From Pseudomonadota bacterium (GTDB lineage Bacteria > Pseudomonadota > Alphaproteobacteria > Sphingomonadales > Sphingomonadaceae): DNA of 64,000 bases. The notes beneath the pieces are model-generated. The model had not been told where the DNA came from. It saw nothing but the letters and a program-made list of their open reading frames with translations, and did no database searches. The translations under genes were made by a program, and so were the position numbers. The stretch covers positions 62,001 through 126,000 of the forward strand of contig JAEWBB010000012.1 in the NCBI GenBank assembly GCA_023391375.1, in the 5' to 3' direction. This document shows positions 61,263 to 64,000 of this stretch, piece after piece. Within the stretch, counting starts at the first letter, position 1; each line of letters opens with the position of its first letter.

Positions 61263-61981
61263 ACGGCGGGACGCAGCCCGCCATCGTCCTCGTCCGTCCG
61301 CAGCTTGGCCAGAACATCGGCAAGGCGGCGCGGGCGATGCTGAACTTCGGCCTGACCGACATGCGCCTCGTGTCTCCGCGTGACGGCTGGCCCAACCCGG
61401 AAGCCGGTCCGGCCGCCAGCGGCGCCGACGTCGTGCTCGAAAAAGCGCGGATCTTCGACAGCGTGGGCGACGCGGTCGCCGATTGCGAGCAGATCTACGC
61501 CACCACCGTGCGCAAGCGTGGGGTCGACCGGCCGGTCGTCACACCGGAAGTCGCGGCGCGCGAAATCCATGCCGCGGCCGGGCAGAGTGCGATCCTGTTC
61601 GGTCCGGAGCGCTCGGGCCTCGAAACCGATGATGTCGCGGTCGCGCGCAAGATCATCACCGTGCCGATCAATCCCGAGTTCGGCAGCCTCAACCTCGCCC
61701 AGGCGGTCATCCTCTGTGCCTATGAATGGTCGAAGGGCATCCAGCTGGCTTCGCCGCCGGCCACCGATCTCGACCCGCCCGCGCCGCAGGTCGACCTTGA
61801 TGGGCTGGTGGGCCACCTCGAGAAAATGCTCGACGAATCCGGCTATTTCTTCCCGCCCGACCGCACGCCGGCAACCAAGCGAACGCTGCGCAGCGTGCTG
61901 ACGAAACCCGGCTGGTCGGCGCAGGAAGTGCGCACCCTTCGCGGCGTGTTGTCCAGCCTCGAGCGCCCACGCAGCCGCTAG
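61259..61981 (+). CDS. trmJ: TrmJ-type tRNA 2'-O-methyltransferase (SPOUT)
   Basis: 240 residues from GTG at 61259. SPOUT knot motifs: VRPQLGQNIGKAARAMLNFG, LFGPERSGLETDD and GSLNLAQAVILCAYE. It methylates position 32 of tRNAs. A C-terminal helical extension (about 165-240) is typical of TrmJ. The end overlaps the convergent gene by 4 bases. Confidence 0.9.
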   Translation: MNGGTQPAIVLVRPQLGQNIGKAARAMLNFGLTDMRLVSPRDGWPNPEAGPAASGADVVLEKARIFDSVGDAVADCEQIYATTVRKRGVDRPVVTPEVAAREIHAAAGQSAILFGPERSGLETDDVAVARKIITVPINPEFGSLNLAQAVILCAYEWSKGIQLASPPATDLDPPAPQVDLDGLVGHLEKMLDESGYFFPPDRTPATKRTLRSVLTKPGWSAQEVRTLRGVLSSLERPRSR

Positions 61982-63009
61982 AGAAGCGGGGCGCCGTCGC
62001 CGACGAGCGGGCGCGCAAGGCTTTCCGGCAACTGGATGTCGTCCTTGCGGGCCATCACCCAATCGCGCGCCTCGCGGATCGCATCCGGATAGTCGCGCTT
62101 CGTCTCTTCCCGGCGGGTCACGCGCTGGGCAGGATCATAGTCGACGTCCGGGTTTTTGGCGTAGGTCTTGAACAACCCGCCTTCGACCTGCTGCGCGACG
62201 TCTTCGTTCGACATTCCGAGTCCGAACAAGTCCGACGCTGCAGACACCGTCGCATGCGGCTCGTCGAACAGCCGGTTGGCATCGAGGCTGCGAAGCGCCG
62301 GATTGATCGCGAGCAACCGCGCGAACTGGCCGATCATCAGCGCCCATAGCGCCGCCGCCCGCTGCGGGATCGACAGGGCATCGAGATCGCCGACGATCTC
62401 GTACCGACCGATGTTGAGTTCGTCCGTAATCGAGCGGACCCACTCGGCGTGTTGCGGGGTGCGCAACACCGCGGCGAGGTAATCGTCGAGCGGGAAATGC
62501 AGCAGGATGCCCGTCTGGCGCGGCACGAACTGTTCGATCGGCAGCGCGATCATGGTCGTCGGAACATTGCCCTTAATCACGACCGGCCCGTCCTCGAACC
62601 GCTTCGAAAGCAGTCGAAGCGTCAATCGCAGGCGCTCGGCCCAGTCGCCGCGAAGGTGCGGCGAACTCGTCGCCTCGACTCCCAGCTGGCGAAGCGCATT
62701 GGGCTCGCGGATCGCCAGCGCGCCTTGCGGCCGGTCGATGGCGCGCGAGAGCAGCGTCGACCCGCACTGCGCAACATGGTGGATGAAATTAACTGGCGAT
62801 GCCGCCGGCCCGGCGTCGTCCATCGACCCTAAGAGGACGTCGACCGGGACGCGATAGATCATCTCGCCTTCCCGTTTGATCCGGCGATCGAAGAAGATCG
62901 ATTGCGCAAATTCCTCGCGGCTGAGGTCGACGAAGCGCGCGTCCTCGCCGTCGAAGCTGTGCAGGTAAAGCGATGGATCGGAGAAAATCCGCTCGAGGGT
63001 AATGCTCAT
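61978..63009 (-). CDS. Sulfotransferase-like P-loop protein
   Basis: 343 residues, cytoplasmic. A P-loop-like NFIHHVAQCGSTLLSRAID (about 75-93) resembles the 5'-PAPS-binding loop of sulfotransferases. A later stretch with LHFPLDDYLAAVL (about 168-180) has a second conserved feel. The rest is poorly conserved. It may sulfonate a metabolite; PAPS binding is inferred. Its start is 23 bases from that of a TauD-type dioxygenase in the opposite direction, so a shared promoter region and linked role are possible. Confidence 0.65.
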   Translation of the reverse strand: MSITLERIFSDPSLYLHSFDGEDARFVDLSREEFAQSIFFDRRIKREGEMIYRVPVDVLLGSMDDAGPAASPVNFIHHVAQCGSTLLSRAIDRPQGALAIREPNALRQLGVEATSSPHLRGDWAERLRLTLRLLSKRFEDGPVVIKGNVPTTMIALPIEQFVPRQTGILLHFPLDDYLAAVLRTPQHAEWVRSITDELNIGRYEIVGDLDALSIPQRAAALWALMIGQFARLLAINPALRSLDANRLFDEPHATVSAASDLFGLGMSNEDVAQQVEGGLFKTYAKNPDVDYDPAQRVTRREETKRDYPDAIREARDWVMARKDDIQLPESLARPLVGDGAPLL

Positions 63010-63032
63010 GGCGGCGCGCTAGCACGGGCGGA

Positions 63033-64000
63033 ATGGACAGGCTATGCCCCGCGCCCATGGTTCAGGGCAGCCCTCACGACAGCAGCGACATCTTGACGCT
63101 GGACGTCGACTCTTCGCTCGACACGGTCGATGCGGCCGCCGTGCGGGATCGCCTGGAGCACCAGGGCGTGCTGCTCCTTCGCGGCGCCGCGCCCGATGTT
63201 CCGTCATTCCGCCGGCTCGCCGAGCAGCTGTGCTCGACGTCGGTTTTCAACGAAAGCCCCAACCGCGAGAGCGTCGAGGCGGATAGCAACGTCCAGACCG
63301 TCGACCTCGGCGCCGATGCCTTCCCTCTCCACCCGGAACTGTCGCGCGAACCCTGGCGTCCGGACGTCGCCATGTTCCATTGCATCGTCCCGCCCGGCGG
63401 CGGCGGCGAGACGACGGTGTGCGACGGGATCGGAATCGTCGAGCGGCTGCCCTCCGACCTCGTCGCGGAAATGGCCCGGCGTCGGCTCCTTTACATCCGC
63501 CGCGCCACGCCGGCGGAATTGCGCTTCTGGCTTGGCACGGAGTTTCCCAGCAACCAGCAATTGGCCGAACCGCCGGCGGGCTGTCCGTACGAATTCCGCG
63601 CCGTTCGGGGGATGATTGTGCGGGTCTTTTCGCGGCCGCTGCTCCACCGCCCGTTGTTCGACCAGCGGCTCGCGTTCGGGAATTTCCTCTTGTTCGCTCG
63701 CGACTATCTAGCCCGGCCCAACCTGCCCTGCCTGGAAGACGGCAGCAGGGTGCCGGACAGCTGGCTCGACGCCGTGCGCGCGGCCGCCGAGCCCATCACT
63801 TTCCCCATTCCGTGGCGGGCCGGCGACGTCGCGCTGATCGACAACAGCCGCGTCATGCATGGCCGCCGCGGCATCCCCGATCCTTCCCACCGCCGGATCG
63901 CCAGTTATTTCGGTTACCTGCGCGACGCGCCGGTCAATCCGGACGAACCGACCGACCCAGTGTGGCGACGCGAGGAATTCCGTCCTCCTCTGGCGCTTGC
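63033..64000 (+). CDS. TauD/TfdA-family Fe(II)/2-oxoglutarate dioxygenase, cut by window edge
   Basis: About 322 codons are visible, with no stop. Double-stranded beta-helix fold: the first part of the iron triad is probably H-P-E in FPLHPELS, followed by MFHCIVPPGGGGETTVCDG as in clavaminate-synthase/TauD proteins. The distal His is in NSRVMHGRRGI, and the Arg for 2-oxoglutarate is in HRRIASYFG. The substrate is unknown; taurine itself is unlikely given weak similarity. Start may be the ATG at 63033 or 63057. Divergent from the sulfotransferase-like gene. Confidence 0.8.
   Translation, partial: MDRLCPAPMVQGSPHDSSDILTLDVDSSLDTVDAAAVRDRLEHQGVLLLRGAAPDVPSFRRLAEQLCSTSVFNESPNRESVEADSNVQTVDLGADAFPLHPELSREPWRPDVAMFHCIVPPGGGGETTVCDGIGIVERLPSDLVAEMARRRLLYIRRATPAELRFWLGTEFPSNQQLAEPPAGCPYEFRAVRGMIVRVFSRPLLHRPLFDQRLAFGNFLLFARDYLARPNLPCLEDGSRVPDSWLDAVRAAAEPITFPIPWRAGDVALIDNSRVMHGRRGIPDPSHRRIASYFGYLRDAPVNPDEPTDPVWRREEFRPPLAL

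Overview
This window reads as a GC-rich chromosome segment from an alphaproteobacterium, most likely order Sphingomonadales. Supporting evidence: a C4-pathway 5-aminolevulinate synthase (hemA), a GatCAB amidotransferase set, the tig/clpP/clpX/lon/hup cluster, a ccmCDEFGHI operon, mreBCD-mrdA-rodA, a nicking-type MutL, and promoters of the form TTGAnn-N16/17-TATAGG before tRNA genes. I see no insertion sequence, integrase, phage gene or CRISPR array. Almost every base lies in a housekeeping or small accessory gene, many of them translationally coupled by ATGA, GTGA, TTGA or TGATG overlaps.

Layout. 1-6.1 kb: a truncated GT-C membrane protein, tRNA-Met, a DUF3775 gene, a 2H phosphoesterase, a PRC-barrel membrane protein, the K+ transporter kup and alanine dehydrogenase. 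6.1-10.9 kb: cytochrome c maturation genes ccmC to ccmI on the minus strand, each overlapping the next by 4 bases; ccmA and ccmB are absent. 10.9-13.3 kb: leucine-type dehydrogenase, tRNA-His, a Crp/Fnr regulator with a palindrome upstream, and tRNA-Val. 13.3-27.8 kb: the protein quality-control block (hup, lon, a CPBP-like protein, clpX, clpP, a GT2 glycosyltransferase, tig), split between clpX and clpP by two modules: a three-gene operon (outer-membrane barrel, periplasmic cupredoxin, GGDEF-EAL enzyme) and a phosphate module (Nudix-DUF47 fusion plus Pit transporter).

27.9-34.9 kb: tRNA-Leu, two tiny overlapping proline-rich genes, a Tat-exported M48 protease between two lipoproteins, and gatC-gatA-(acyltransferase)-gatB. 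34.9-39.2 kb: DUF4153, DUF3089, ruvX and pyrB. 39.2-43.3 kb: a ParA-type ATPase with a ribbon-helix-helix partner, flanked by two SPOR-domain proteins. 43.3-48.9 kb: serB and miaA (starts overlapping head to head), a divergent ketol-acid reductoisomerase, a small unknown gene, an outer-membrane barrel and mutL. 49.0-54.5 kb: the rod-shape operon. 54.7-58.9 kb: tRNA-Lys, dprA (with an apparent 3' frameshift), plsY, murI, hemA and a YdeI-like gene. 59.0-64.0 kb: rpiB, glyA, nrdR and trmJ, then a sulfotransferase-like gene divergent from a TauD-type dioxygenase cut by the right edge.

Best candidates for something not well described: the barrel/cupredoxin/c-di-GMP operon, the in-frame Nudix-DUF47 fusion beside Pit, the ParA/RHH/SPOR neighbourhood, and the paired proline-rich micro-genes. 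Functions given for these are inferences from domains and context.
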